From NCBI RefSeq assembly GCF_026212465.1, contig NC_080053.1, positions 12,113,640 through 12,177,639 on the forward strand: 64,000 nt of DNA. Direction: 5' to 3'. This document shows, one piece after another, positions 11,494 through 23,300 of the stretch. Both the position numbers and the translations under genes were made by a program. The notes below the pieces were generated by a model. It made no database searches, was not told where the DNA came from, and saw only the letters and a list, made by a program, of their open reading frames with translations. Source of the DNA: Amaranthus tricolor. Taxonomy: Eukaryota > Streptophyta > Magnoliopsida > Caryophyllales > Amaranthaceae. Each line of letters opens with the position of its first letter. The stretch's first letter is position 1.

Positions 11494-13464
11494 TGATGGT
11501 TTGGTTGTGAACTGTGATGCTTCCCTATCTCTGACATTGATCATGCATGGAGCTATCTTGGATCTTAAGCTTTCGAGCCTTTGGAAAAGGTTGTTTCTTC
11601 TATGTACTCATGTATCTTAGGCATCTTCTGAGGTATTGCTCTCTATCTTTTGAACCATCTATTAGCTTCAATTTTGTCATAGTAAAGAGATGTTTTCTAT
11701 ATGGCTTAGCTTGTCAAACCTGTAAAAGTAGTTTAGTATACTTACAACAGGAAAATGAGAAGCCTTTAGTTTAGTAAGAAAATTGAAAGTTGTACAAGAA
11801 TATGATTCGCTGATGAAATAATAGTTGAAATTTTGTTTTTTTTTTGACATTTTTGGCAGATGTCTGTGTTCTGGGTTGTTCTTGGTGATATGCTTTATAG
11901 TTTATTTTACTCGAACGCTATTTTACCTCAAATGCCCGTGTCAAGTTCTCAACTTTGCAACGTGGATATATACTTTTTATTTGTTTCAGTTTGTTTGTTA
12001 CACTTTGACAAGAAAGCTCTAACTGAAGTGGAGGGCGTGTCATTAAATAGTTGATTTGGTCAATTATGGAAATATTTGTTGTGCTATGACTTTTTTTGAA
12101 TTTCTGTTGTCCAGTATACTGAGATTAAATATTTGGGAATTTGGATTTCCTCATGATGTAAGTCTAGGATGAAAATCCTGGTGTAGAAGGGCGTTCTTGT
12201 AAGTGCGTGTTTGGTTCAATGTATAAAGAAAAATGTTCTGGAATCCAAAATATCACGTCATGATTTGCTAATCTCCTTATGAATTGCAAAATCGGAAAGT
12301 GAATTATGGTTAATTTGGGCAATTTTAAAGCCATTTTGAGCAAATTGCATATTCAAAAAGTAAATTAGCTAGCGAATTATATAGTATTGGCCGTCTAACC
12401 AATGGTATGGCTCTGTGGTTGCCAACATCAGAGGGTCATAATTTATTGAATCTCTTTTGAAGATCATTGATAAAAAGTGAGATTATTTCTCTGACATCAT
12501 CTTTCAAATAGCATCATAGTATTGTGATTTGCTTCTTGTGAATTTTGAATGACAATTGGCAGGTACAAAAAGGTAGTTTACATTTTTACTTAAACAATAT
12601 GGTAAAAATAAAGTTATTTGTATCTTTTATTTTAACAAAAGAATGTTTCTTTTAATTTAACAAAAGATACAAATAAAGTATAATTTGTATTGTTTGTATA
12701 ACAAAAAATACAAATAAACCTTATTTGTATCGTTTGACAAAACAACCGACACAAATAAGCCTTATATGTATCGTTTGTCAAAACAAATGATACAAATAAG
12801 AGTTATTTGTATCTTTTGTCTTACAAAACATACTAATAACTTACGCCCAAATTTTGATGGTTACGCGGCTCATCATTTTCCTTATGCCATTTTCAATTTC
12901 TTTTTCTTTGTCTCGTGTCTGCTACCCGTTTCATTCCTTGATTTCATTCTCAGCACCCCAAAATTTCCGTTCCTTCATCAGTTGTTGTGCCATTTTGGTT
13001 CCTCCATTCTAATCGTTGTTTGTTGCTCCATTTTCATACCTCCATCAAATTTTCAATTGTTGCTACTGTGTATGCATGTGCTACCATTGCAAGAACTAAT
13101 TTCCCAACCCAAAGGTATCTCTGTTCTCTTTATCATCTCTTTTTCATTGCAATTTTGTTTTGTAGAATTGAATTAAAGAATTCTTGAAGAATTGTCGGTT
13201 TCAATATGTATGCCTACAACGTGTTCGATAAAATGCCCCATAGAAATTCATTTTTTATAATTCTATAATTATACAAGTTGGGTTTGATTTGGTAAGATTT
13301 GTTTACAGTAATCAATTTTGGTTCAACATAATTTTTTGAAATACAATTTTGGTATGCTCCAAAGTTTAGTATTCAAATTCCTTTGGTTGGATGAGGAATT
13401 TGGAAGGAGAAAAGAGAGCATTCGGTTAGTTAACAACATTATATGAGCAGTTTTCCTGTATCCA
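11494..13464. other. 3' UTR of the AXY9-like gene and intergenic sequence
   Basis: The first few hundred bases are probably 3' UTR. The rest is AT-rich and holds a cluster of palindromic repeats at 12610-12842. Short open frames here look like chance. A short PPR-like string ('NMYAYNVFDKMPHRN') can be read near 13207-13250 but has no neighbours that would make a PPR gene. Confidence 0.45.
12610..12842. repeat. cluster of palindromic ~40-bp repeats
   Basis: The core TTATTTGTATC and its complement GATACAAATAA alternate several times, separated by TTTTGTC/AACAAA-type spacers, so each unit is itself an imperfect hairpin. At least four units are visible with scattered substitutions. It is probably a foldback or MITE-derived minisatellite. 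No target duplication was identified. Confidence 0.75.
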
Positions 13465-14479
13465 TTTGTTGTTGATGCTTGGAGGAATGGAACTTCATCG
13501 GTATATTCTTGTCGAGACTCTTCGTCAAGGAGGATTATTAGGTATATTTTCAGATATGTTCATCTCGCCTCATGCATTTCAGCTTGGAACTAAGGATCTC
13601 ATGAGACCCAAGAATCAATTAACTCATATCATAAGGGTCCTTCTAACTATGATATGTTATTGTGTAAAATGATTCATGTAATATGTTCTCCATATCATAA
13701 TAGTTGCACCACTTCTCGCAAAGACGTTCACATTCTACAGAAATGATGCCAAGATCAATAAGTTGAATGTATATAAGGTAACTTTATAAAAGCAAATAAT
13801 TTGTTTTCGATTGGCTCTTGATAGCTAACATCCATGCACTAATTCACATGAATTCTACATAGTAATGATTATTTATTTTTGTGTTTTAACTTTATAAGGT
13901 GACTCTTTTTGCAAGAGGAGAAGCACCAATTATTCAACAAATTCCTGGTGAATCAGATGCTAATTTGCTGATTTTTCCTCCAAAGTATGCTACAGATTTC
14001 ATCAACAAATTCCTGGAGAAGCACCAAAGTATGCTAATCTTGACTAAATTAAGATTTCATCAACTTCAATGGGTAGTTGTGTAGTACGTCCTCTGTCCCT
14101 CTCAATTTGCACCACTTTTCATTTTTATTTGTCCCACTCATTTTGCACCCTTGGCAGTGGTCACACTTTCTCTCTTTTAATCTCATTCTCAAACTTATTA
14201 TTTCTTTCATTTCAATCATCCACTTATTTTTTGTCTTATTCTCCAACTCAATTCCCCTTTTCACTAAATTTCACCCAACTCATTTTGGATGCATTCTCAT
14301 AAGGACGGAGAAGTATTAATCTTTTCTAATTACGATTGATGAATGTTCTTATGTGCAATAATCGTTTCTCCTAATTCATAGATCCTGCACTTAAAAGCTG
14401 TAAGGTGACAGACAAGCTTTGGACTTCGTCAAGAGCAATCTCGCTGCACAAGGTTTTGATGCTGTTTATGACATAAATG
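13465..14479 (+). pseudogene. CSP41B: truncated pseudogene of chloroplast stem-loop-binding protein CSP41b
   Basis: Three exon-like blocks match successive parts of CSP41b, an atypical short-chain dehydrogenase-fold RNA-binding protein of chloroplasts. Block 1 (about 13465-13541) reads 'LMLGG' then 'NFIGIFLSRLFVKED' after a frameshift inside the GGTRFIG nucleotide-binding loop. Block 2 (about 13899-13985) reads 'VTLFARGEAPIIQQIPGESD'. Block 3 (14382-14479) reads 'ILHLK', a frameshift, then 'DFVKSNLAAQGFDAVYDING'. Block 3 ends at an intact splice donor (ATG^GTAGGT). The remaining two thirds of the protein and the transit peptide are absent. A Stowaway MITE sits between blocks 2 and 3. Retained introns show a DNA-level duplicate, not a retrocopy. 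Confidence 0.78.
14085..14315. mobile_element. Stowaway-type MITE
   Basis: The left end TACGTCCTCTGTCCC pairs with a right end whose complement is TACTTCTCCGTCC. Both are flanked by TA, the target site of Tc1/mariner-type Stowaway MITEs. It is 231 bp, non-coding, and lies in an intron of the CSP41b-like pseudogene. Confidence 0.8.
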
Positions 14480-14804
14480 GTAGGTTGTTCTTATGTTATG
14501 TACAAACTCTTTGTTCAATGCTTGATGAGAAAGTGGTTCATCATCTCAAATTTCATTGCAATTTGATAAGGATACGAGCAACTGTTCTTGATTCCATGTC
14601 CTTGGCTGTTCTTAATGGGACATTTACTTCAAGATTGGGATTAGAAGAGAAGGAAGAAAGAAGACAGAAGAGAGAGAAGAGAAGAGAATTAAGGCTGAAT
14701 TCTTATTATGATCATCCAAAACAGTATTACAAGTCTTTTAAACAACTAAAGAATAACAACTTTACATGAAAAGACTACAATACCCTTAATCTATAACAGA
14801 ATAT
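14480..14804. other. unassigned sequence between pseudogene and gypsy relic
   Basis: This begins as the intron after CSP41b block 3, then changes into purine-rich sequence (GAAGAAAGAAGACAG type, about 14645-14690) of a kind common near gypsy LTR ends. No paired repeat was found to prove it. An open frame through 14419-14769 is only exon 3 plus this read-through. Confidence 0.4.
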
Positions 14805-16770
14805 ATAGGGCAGATGCACTGGGGGTGGTTAGTTGTATATCACCTCATAAGGAGTCAAATGTGTGGATGTGTGAAAATGGGTATTATACCACCACTCAGC
14901 TAAGGATAACCATTTAAATCATTCCGTTGGTTCATCCCTACACATGCGCCTAAAATACATTTCTAGGCACTTGTTGACAATCTCAGTTTGCCCATCACTT
15001 TGAGGATGGTAGGCAGAGGACATACTTAGCTGAGTGCATTGTAACACAAATAGGGATTTTCAAAATAAACTCATGAAACCAGGATCCTTATCACTAACTA
15101 TACTCTTGGGCCACCTATGTAGCTTGAAGACATTGTCTAAGTAGCTTTGAGCTTTCATGTAATGCAATAAAAGGGTGGCTTAAAGCCATAAAGTGAACAC
15201 TTTTGCTAAGTCTACCTTTAACCACAAAGATAACATCTTTGCCACAAGATTTGGGTAATCCAGTAATAAAGCCATGGAGATATCTTGCCATACCTCTGTA
15301 GGAATGGGGATAGGCTGGAGAAGACAAGGGTAAGCCACCAACTCATTCATGGCAGCTTGATACACAAAACATTCTCTGATATATTTCTTGATGTCCTTCA
15401 CTATATGTTTCCAAATAGAAAATCCTTTTTATTCTCATAACAGTAACATCCCTCCCTAAATGTCCAGCTTCTATACTAGCATGGTGCCATGCCATAATAG
15501 CCTTCCTTAAATCTGCATCAGGATCTCTTGCTGTGTAGTGTTTGACCTCCATTCCATCATTTAGGTGTTGTCTGATATGTATCATATGGGGATCCATTTC
15601 ATAGCTTATTCTAATTTTGTCTTCCAGATCAGATGATATTGAAGATATTGCAAGGCATAGGATTTCAGCTCCTTTGACTCTAGAAAGGGCTTCAACAGCC
15701 ACATTTTCCTTCCCACTTTTATAGCAAATTCATAATCATAGCCCATCAACTTAGCAAGCTAAAACTATTGAAAAGGGGTGGAAATCTTTTGTGCATTAGC
15801 CACTGAAGGCTTTTATGAGCAGTTCTAATGATGAAATGATTGCTCATAAGATACTGCTCTTGTTTTTGTACTGCAAAAACTCAAAAATCATAGTGAAATC
15901 AGGTAAAGCTAGGACAAGGGTACTAACCAAGGCCTGTTTGAGTGTCACAAAAGCCTTCTGAGCTGGATCATTCAGTTGTATTGTCTCTTTTTGAGCAAGT
16001 CTTTTAAAGGTCTACTTTTCTCTTCATAACTTCTAATGAACCTCTTGTAGTAACCTGCAAGCCCTAGAAAACTCCTAAGCTCCTTTACATTAGTTGTAAA
16101 AGGCCAATTCATAAGTGCTTCAACCTTCCTAGGGTTAGTTTCCTCACCCATGGCAGAGATATAATGCCCTAAGTATTTAATTTTGTCTATTTGGTATGCA
16201 TTTGATGATGTCTCATTATGCTAAATACATAGTGTAAATGCTTATAATGTTCATCTACAGACTTGCTATAAAATAATAGGAGTATATCATCAAAGAAGAT
16301 TATGACACATTTTCTTAGTAAAGGTTTGAATACCTGATTTATCCAATTTTGAAAGAAAGCTGGTGCATTAGTCAAGCCAAAGGGCATGGCAAGACACTCA
16401 TAGTGCCCTATTTGAGTCTTGAAGGCAGCCTTAAAAAATCAAAACTATGCATCCTTAATTGGTTTACTCTGCCCTAAAATTAATCTTGTTAAAATCTTGA
16501 GACCCTCCTAGCTCATCTATAAGTTCTTCCAACACAGGGATAGGAAACTTATTCTTTATAGTGTATTGATTAAGTTGTATGTAGTCTACACATAGTCTCC
16601 AACTCCCATCTTTCTTGCTAACCAGAGCAACAAGTGATGCATAAGGACTATGCCTATGTTGAATGATGCCCCTATCTATCATTTCTTGTATCAATTGTTC
16701 AATCACATCTCTAGCTTTAAAGGATACCTATTATGGTCTGATATTGATGGGTCTGGTATGGAACTGTCAA
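14805..16770 (-). pseudogene. Ty3/gypsy polyprotein relic (reverse transcriptase to integrase)
   Basis: On the minus strand, reading from high to low coordinates, the order is as follows. A reverse-transcriptase entry ('PINIRP', then 'VIEQLIQEM' in another frame) is followed by 'SPYASLVALVSKKDGSWRLC' (about 16640). Then come 'MPFGLTNAPAFFQ' (16387) and a degenerate catalytic box 'IFFDDILL' (about 16290), and RNase H remnants. A zinc-binding H..H..C..C integrase N-terminus ('WHHASIEAGHLGRDVT', about 15480) and integrase core pieces end in 'PPPVHLPY' near 14805. Many frameshifts and stops are present. Both LTRs, gag and protease are missing. Confidence 0.85.
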
Positions 16771-16771
16771 T

Positions 16772-19700
16772 TATGAACCCGACCCGCTAAACCCAAAAAA
16801 CCCGACCCGCAAAAAGCGAGTTTTGAACAAATATTTTAAAAAAGTGACCCGTTTAACCCGCTTTTTTTAACCCGCAAAAAATGGGTCAAAAACGGGTCGG
16901 GTCGGGTTGGACCCGTCGGGTTTCAACCCTTAAAATTTATTCATTTCATTTCACTATTTCAGCCTCATATCATTCCTCAGCCAGTCAGCCGGCCCTAATC
17001 TGCAGTTCTCCTTCCTTCTTCTTCATCCTCAGCCTTCCTTCTTCTTCATCATCTCCGTTCCCAGTCATCATCAGCCCTAAATCTATGGGACGTCGAGCTT
17101 CAAGTAGTAGCCACCGCCGCCCTCTGTTCCCACGAAAAGGGTGTTCGCCATTACCTCTTGGACAATTCTTTTCTTCTTCATCATCTCCCACTCCTCAAGA
17201 AGGTAATTTGAAGTACCAATTTCATTTGTTTACTTGTTGACTTGTAGTTAATTTTAGTTTGCGTATTCGGATTCTGGCAATTTCAGTATGAATCGATGTT
17301 TTCTTCGAATTCCTCGCGAATTTCTCGGCGTGTAGGTTCCAGTTTCTTCGTTGGTCCTCCTAAGATCGCTTTCCTGTTCCTCACTCGCCGTCATCTTCCT
17401 CTTGACTTTTTCTGGGGTAGCTTCTTCGAGGTTTTTGTTTTTCGAAGAAATTGTTTAAATTTAGTTATATTTTGGTGCTTGGTTTTTGTTGTTTGATCTT
17501 ATTTTGGTAGCTTTCCTGTTTGTTTTTGTTGTGCCCATTAATAAAATTGTTCTGGATTGTAAGTAAATATTTGCATATCCCATATTTGCTGAGCCATGTT
17601 TGCTGATTCAGAGCCATGTCGATTATTGCTAAAACATAGGCACATCCGCACATCCCATGTAATTTTGAAATATAGTAGTGATGTGTAAATCTGAAATTAT
17701 CTTTCTGAATGCCCAAAATATTCAGTGGACATTTGTTGGAGAAGCAAATTTGGTTAAACTTTTTTACTGAATCCTTTTTCTTTAAAATCTTGCAGAGAAT
17801 TTGGGTTCAAAACTTACTGATTTCATAGCCAATATGATGTAGTTATGATGTTCTTGTATCCTGGAACCAACTATTGAATATTTTTGGCTTTGTGACCTAG
17901 GTGTTGTAAAGGTGTTTTATTATTTGGTTTATTTAAGCATAACATAAAACAAATCTGAAACATTTATAAACATACTAATGCACAAAGGTGAAACTAATAT
18001 TTGTGATTTTGCTTCATTTTGTTTTGCGGTATGGTGTTCAAAAGTGGTATTGATTCTTAAATTTAAGTGTAATGTTGCAAGCTAAATTTAAGTGTAATGT
18101 AGAAATTTGCTAATAAATGAAGAGAGGGATTGAATTATAGTTTCAACCTTTGCATAAAATTGATCGTAACCCTAGGAAGCAAACAATTAAAATTGATCAA
18201 CATCTGCATAAATCAAACTTCAAAGGCAAATGATGACACTTTTAGACCCAAATGCTAATATAATGAACCTGTAATCTACATTGTTTTGTAGGTGTTGAGC
18301 CAAATGATGATAGTAACAATCCTGGAACAGATGGAAGTTATGGAACAGATGTTGAGACTCCTAACATTGGGCAAGAAGCTACTCCAACATTCGGAACTCG
18401 CAAGAGAAAATGGACATCAGATTGTTGGGACCATTACAATACTTTCGATGGTGATGAATTCGCTGATAAGAGGCCAAGAGCTTACTGTAAGTATTGTAAT
18501 AAAGGACCAATCTTTGCCGACTCAATGTATGGTACTACTAATTTTAGACGTCACACTGAATCTTGTCAAGCTCGTGATAATTGTGATACGCGTCAAATGC
18601 TCTTAGATAAAAAAGCTAAGACTGTTTTGAAATACAATCCTATTGAGTACAAACAAAAGGTTGCTTTGGCTATCATTAGGCATGGATATAGTTACACTTT
18701 TGCTGAGCATGAAGGGAATAGGGATATCCATACATATTTAAATGAAAATTGTAAACCAATATGTCGAAATACAGCTTGGAATTGGACTATTAAAATTCAT
18801 CAAAGGGAGAGAATACAATTAAAAAAGGCATTACATGTTATCCCTGGAAAGATTTGCTTGACATCGGATATGTGGTCCTCAATTGTTGGTCAAGGATACC
18901 TTTCTTTAACTGCTCATTACATAGATGAGAATTGGAAGTTGCACAACAAGATACTTAATTTTTGTCATGTTCCTCCTCCTCATAATGCTCAAGTGTTACA
19001 TGATACTATTCTTGATAATCTGAAAAAATGGGGAATACATAAGAAAATATTTTCCATTACTTTAGATAATGCTAGATGCAATGATAATATGCAAGACTTG
19101 TTGGCAGATAGTCTTTCTGTTTTTGGTAGCTTGCCATGTGATGGTGAATATTTTCATGTTCGTTGTGGTGCTCATGTGTTGAACTTGATTGTTCAAGATG
19201 GATTGAAATGTGTTAGTGATTCTTTGAGTAAAATTAGGCAATTGGTTAGACATTGGACTTCTTCAGAATCTAGGAAAATGAAATTTGCTGAATGTGTTTC
19301 TGGAGTTGGTTTGGATTGTTCTAGAGGTCTTTTGTTGGATTGTCCAACGAGGTGGAATTCTACATTCATGATGATTCAAAGGGCTTTGGTATACAAAGTT
19401 GTTTTCTCTAGGTTAGGAAGATCGGATACATCAACTTCTACTTTAACTGAGGAAGAATGGTCTAGACTTGCGAAAATTTGTGATCTACTTAGGCCATTTG
19501 ACCTTATTACCAAGCAATTTTCGGGAAGGAATTATCCAACAGCAAACTTGTATTTGATGAATGTCTGGTCAATTGAGTCTCTCATATTGAGTTATTGTAA
19601 TATTGAGGATGAGTCGATAAGCAATATGGCGAAGGGCATGAAGGCTAAATTTGATAAGTATTGGGAAAACTATAGCATGATTCTTTTCATGGCTGTCATT

Positions 19701-20688
19701 TTAGATCCTCGCTTAAAACTTCAATATGTGAAGTTTTGTTTTGTGCAATTAGATGGTAGAAGTGCTGAATATAAGACTGAGAAAGTGAAAGAAAGTCTCT
19801 TCAAGCTTTTTGAAGAGTATTCACAAGTTGATATTTCTCCCCTTGGTTGTACTAGAGTTGGAAGCGGGAATGCAAGTCTTGCTGTAAGTTTTATTCTTAA
19901 CCTTTTGATATTATGTTGTACTTAAATTTGCTATTCAATAATTATTAATAGAAGTTCTCTTGTTTTGTAGGCGTTTTCATCTTATGAGAATTCTTATTCT
20001 CAAGGTAGAACACAACTAGATAACTACTTAGGTGAGCATAAGTTGGATCCTTTGTCGGATTTGGATGTTCTTGGTTGGTGGAAGGATAATGCTAAAAGGT
20101 TTCCACAAGTTGCAAGTATGGCAAGAGATTTGTTAAGTATTCCAATTACTATTGTTGCTTCCGAGTCGAGTTTTAGCTTGGGAAGTAGGATACTAACAAA
20201 ATGGAGAGCTTCCTTACTACCGGAGAGTGCCGAGACTTTGGTCACAACCCGAAGTTGGCTATATGGATATGATGTTGAAAATGGTAATTTGTCTTTCTTT
20301 TTTTGCATTTTGAGAAATAAAGAGATTCATAGCTAATTAAATAGTTCGTTTTTTATTTTTGTGAAGATAACAATTCTCTTGAAGACGGTGTTGAAATTCC
20401 GATTTTGTGGGAACCAAACAAAGAACCTCAAGTTATCGGCGTAGAAGAGAGCGGAGTTGAAATTCTTGAAGATGATGATTTTTAGTAAATGTTGTCTTAG
20501 ATTATTAAATAGTAGACTATGAACAAGTTTATTAAATTGTAATTGTCATACTTTGTTGAACTAATTTTATTTTCTGTTTCATGCAACTTTTGATATGTAC
20601 TCTATATAAGTTACAATTTTATCGTAATAGGTACATATTAATATATTATCGTAATAGGTACATATACATATTAATATATTATCATTGA
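16772..20688 (+). mobile_element. hAT-superfamily transposon, right end not seen
   Basis: The left end carries clustered ACCCGACCCG motifs and their complements (CGGGTCGGGT) at about 16779-16925. Such GC-rich subterminal repeats are typical of plant hAT elements near their termini. They are followed by a BED/hAT transposase gene. The left junction is inferred from the point where the gypsy relic stops. No matching right terminus or 8-bp target duplication was found. The gypsy LTR beginning at 20689 probably replaced or displaced it. Alternatively the gene may be domesticated and need no termini. Confidence 0.65.
17085..20485 (+). CDS. hAT transposase with BED zinc finger (RICESLEEPER/DAYSLEEPER-like), intact frame
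   Basis: Inferred exons 17085-17202, 18292-19883, 19971-20283 and 20367-20485 have GT..AG borders. They join to 2142 nt with no internal stop: 713 residues plus stop. A Ser/Arg-rich N-terminus precedes a BED finger (W80; C105, C108, H127, C131) that would bind transposon ends. The RNase-H-like core shows 'CLTSDMWSS' (D232), 'ITLDNARCND' (D298) and the insertion-domain 'CGAH' (C331, H334). The C-terminal hAT dimerisation region has 'ASESSFSLG' with E635, so the D-D-E set is complete. The short last exon gives an acidic tail ending 'EDDDF'. Start choice: the ATG at 17085 is in frame with the BED exon through the first intron; the ATG at 16881 is in frame with it (204 bases upstream) but reads through terminal repeats. 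Confidence 0.85.
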
Positions 20689-23266
20689 TGTAGCAGGAGC
20701 GGCACTCTAGATACATAATTAACATTAATAATTATACTTAAGATAAATAATGCGGAAGTGTAAAACGCCGAACTGCTAAAAACCATTTAAACTAAAATTG
20801 TTCAAAACATAAGTAAAAAAAAAATATCTTACAACTGAGAAAATATAAAATAAGGTTTACTTAAATACGATAAAAAAATATAAGTACAATATAGTCATCA
20901 AGTAAAATCATTGAAGCTAAGTCCTCGATAGAATAATTAAAGTTGCAGCCTGGATCGAAACCTGAGCTAAATTTTCCTGCAAAATACTGTCATCCATAAT
21001 ACGGATGACAGTCGATTAATTCGGTCAGCGATAAAGCCGAGTACAATTTTCTCAACAAGCTTATGATGCGATAGTTAAATTATGCTTACAAAATAATCAT
21101 CAAACACAATATAGAAGGTTATTACTCATTATTAACCTTTACTAAGCCATTAAGTTACATTCTCAATACTTGTAGAAATTCATTACTGCTACTAAATACT
21201 TGGTAACCTTAATGCTTATTTAATCAAGTTCCTCATAGCTTTACCATCATAGCACATCACAAGATCACAACAATAATGACAACTGATATATGTAAGGGTC
21301 TGGTTAGGTGAGGACCGTAGTCCTAAACCCTAACTGTGGTGGGAGTCGTCACTCCTCTCAATACTGTTATGCTCGAGACTTCACAGGATGGGTTTTTCTC
21401 GGACCCCCTGTCTGACACCGCATTTTACGTGCCGGCTAACACGGACACCGGGATTTTACATGCCGGTCCATGGTTCGACGTTACCTTACTATCAGAGTCA
21501 TACAATCAATATCATGCAATATCAAACAAGACTCTAAACCGAAATAGTTTACATTCTTATAAGTCAAACTTCCACTAGTCAATTTTTTGACAATTCTACC
21601 CTTTTAATAGAAACAAATTACTAGTATCCAATAAATTAATTTTAATTAAATAACAAATTTTCGTAACTATACTAAGATTCCTGAGGCTAAACTAAGTCAT
21701 TATTGTGTCATAAATAATCATAACAGTCAAGGGTAATATTTCTAAGTACTTAATAACATATTTTATCAAATAACCAGTAAAATAGTAAAACGGATCTATC
21801 ATCACTATAAAAATAACACAATCCGACAAATTATTAAGGGTCCAAAATATATATGAAATGAGTTTTCAAGAAAAACAATGCTAAGCATTTTAACAAATTT
21901 GTTTGACTATTTTACCAATAAACCGATTAAAAATTTATCAAAACACCAAGATGATATGGAATCATTTTAAACACATAAGTTTATTTAACTAGTAAAATTC
22001 ATATATATTTATATTATCATATTAATCAAAAATTTCCATATATATGACTTTTTTTTCGAGTGTCCCAAAAGTATTATTGTTTTGACGAAAATATCACTAA
22101 ACTGGATATGACTTTAATATTACCATAAAAAGTTTAAATGACTAAAATAAAATCATGTTGATCATGCTTTTATATTATCGAGTAACCATAAATAAATATC
22201 ACATAACGAGAGAGTTAAGAAAATGTGTATCATTTTCCTCCGAAGGTGGTGCTAAACCAAGTAAGAGAATAATAATAGGAAAATAAGAACTTTAAAGAAA
22301 TAAGCTCCAAAAGAGAAAGTCTTCAAGGCTCCAAGCTTCAAAGAAGTAGATCTTCAATTACCCAAAAAAAAATGATATCCAAGCTCCAAAAGATAATACT
22401 TGACTTTTCAAAAGTTGATGATTATTGGCATAAGAAGTGATAAGATCAAGCTCCATCTTCATTTGATTCTTCAACAAATAAAAAGGGTATAAAGTTAGTA
22501 AGATGTTAATGAAGTGAAGATATAAGAAAGAATGGTAGAAAGATTTGATGATGGGGGTGCAAGTGATCTCATGGCTAAGGAGGGTATTTATAATGGGTTT
22601 TGGGCAACTTTTTAGTTCATAAGATTGTATGAAAAAGAAGGTTAACTTGTGTAAGTGATTTAGAGTGTGTAAGTGAATGTGTAAGAGTTGGAGTGTGTAA
22701 GTGGATGTGTAAGAGTTTGGAGTGTAGAAGAAGGTTAACTTGTGTAAGGAAATGGTGATAGCTTGTGTAAGTGATGAACATTATGGATTGATGTAGAAAG
22801 GATACTGATTCATCAAATTTTTGTTCTAGTTTATGCTAGTGAAATGTTTTAGATTAATTGGAAAGTATGATTAAGGTTTGATTATGAAAATATGATAGTT
22901 TACTTAGAAAATTTTAGTTAAAACTATACTTAAAGTTAATAAAAATATAGTTAATTTTTAGGTATAAAATAATTAAATCAAAGTTGTAAAGTTAAAATGA
23001 TAAGTAGTAAAGTTAGTTTAAGGAAACGAAATTGAAACGTAACGTTTTAATAAAACCGTAAATATAACATTAAAATTTTACTTTTCGTAGTATAAAATAA
23101 TAAAATAAAATTTTAGTACTTATAAAGAAATTTAAGAATATATATATATTTTTAAGTTTAATATTTGGAAGAAATTACAAAAATCGGAATAAGGTTTAGG
23201 AATTCGAAAAGAAATTTCGGAATAATTAATCGGAAGATTAAGATTAAGAAATTTGAGCCTGTTACA
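20689..23266 (-). repeat. single 2.6-kb LTR of the truncated gypsy element
   Basis: Read on the minus strand it starts TGTAACAGG and ends CCTGCTACA, an imperfect terminal inverted repeat with TG..CA ends, directly downstream of the polypurine tract. It is non-coding. It contains a GTGTAAG-rich repetitive patch at about 22640-22765 and a GC-richer block at about 21300-21480. No second copy lies in the window. Confidence 0.8.
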
Positions 23267-23300
23267 ACTCTTTCCCCCTTTAGATAGTTTCGTCCCGAAA

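Noticed and set aside
11547..12054. Small open frames after the AXY9-like gene
   Set aside because: Short, T-rich, no homology seen; most likely 3' UTR and spacer.
12610..12842. CRISPR-like array
   Set aside because: Repeats are palindromic without unique spacers, and the window is clearly a plant nuclear genome.
12766..13176. 136-codon open frame
   Set aside because: Hydrophobic translation of T-rich DNA starting inside the palindromic repeats; no motif or splice support.
13205..13250. Pentatricopeptide-like string 'VFDKMPHRN'
   Set aside because: Single short match in a frame full of stops, no second repeat unit nearby.
16881..17084. Longer N-terminus for the hAT transposase from the ATG at 16881
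   Set aside because: It reads through the terminal CCCGACCCG repeats. The ATG at 17085 also joins in frame to the BED exon and gives a more typical start.
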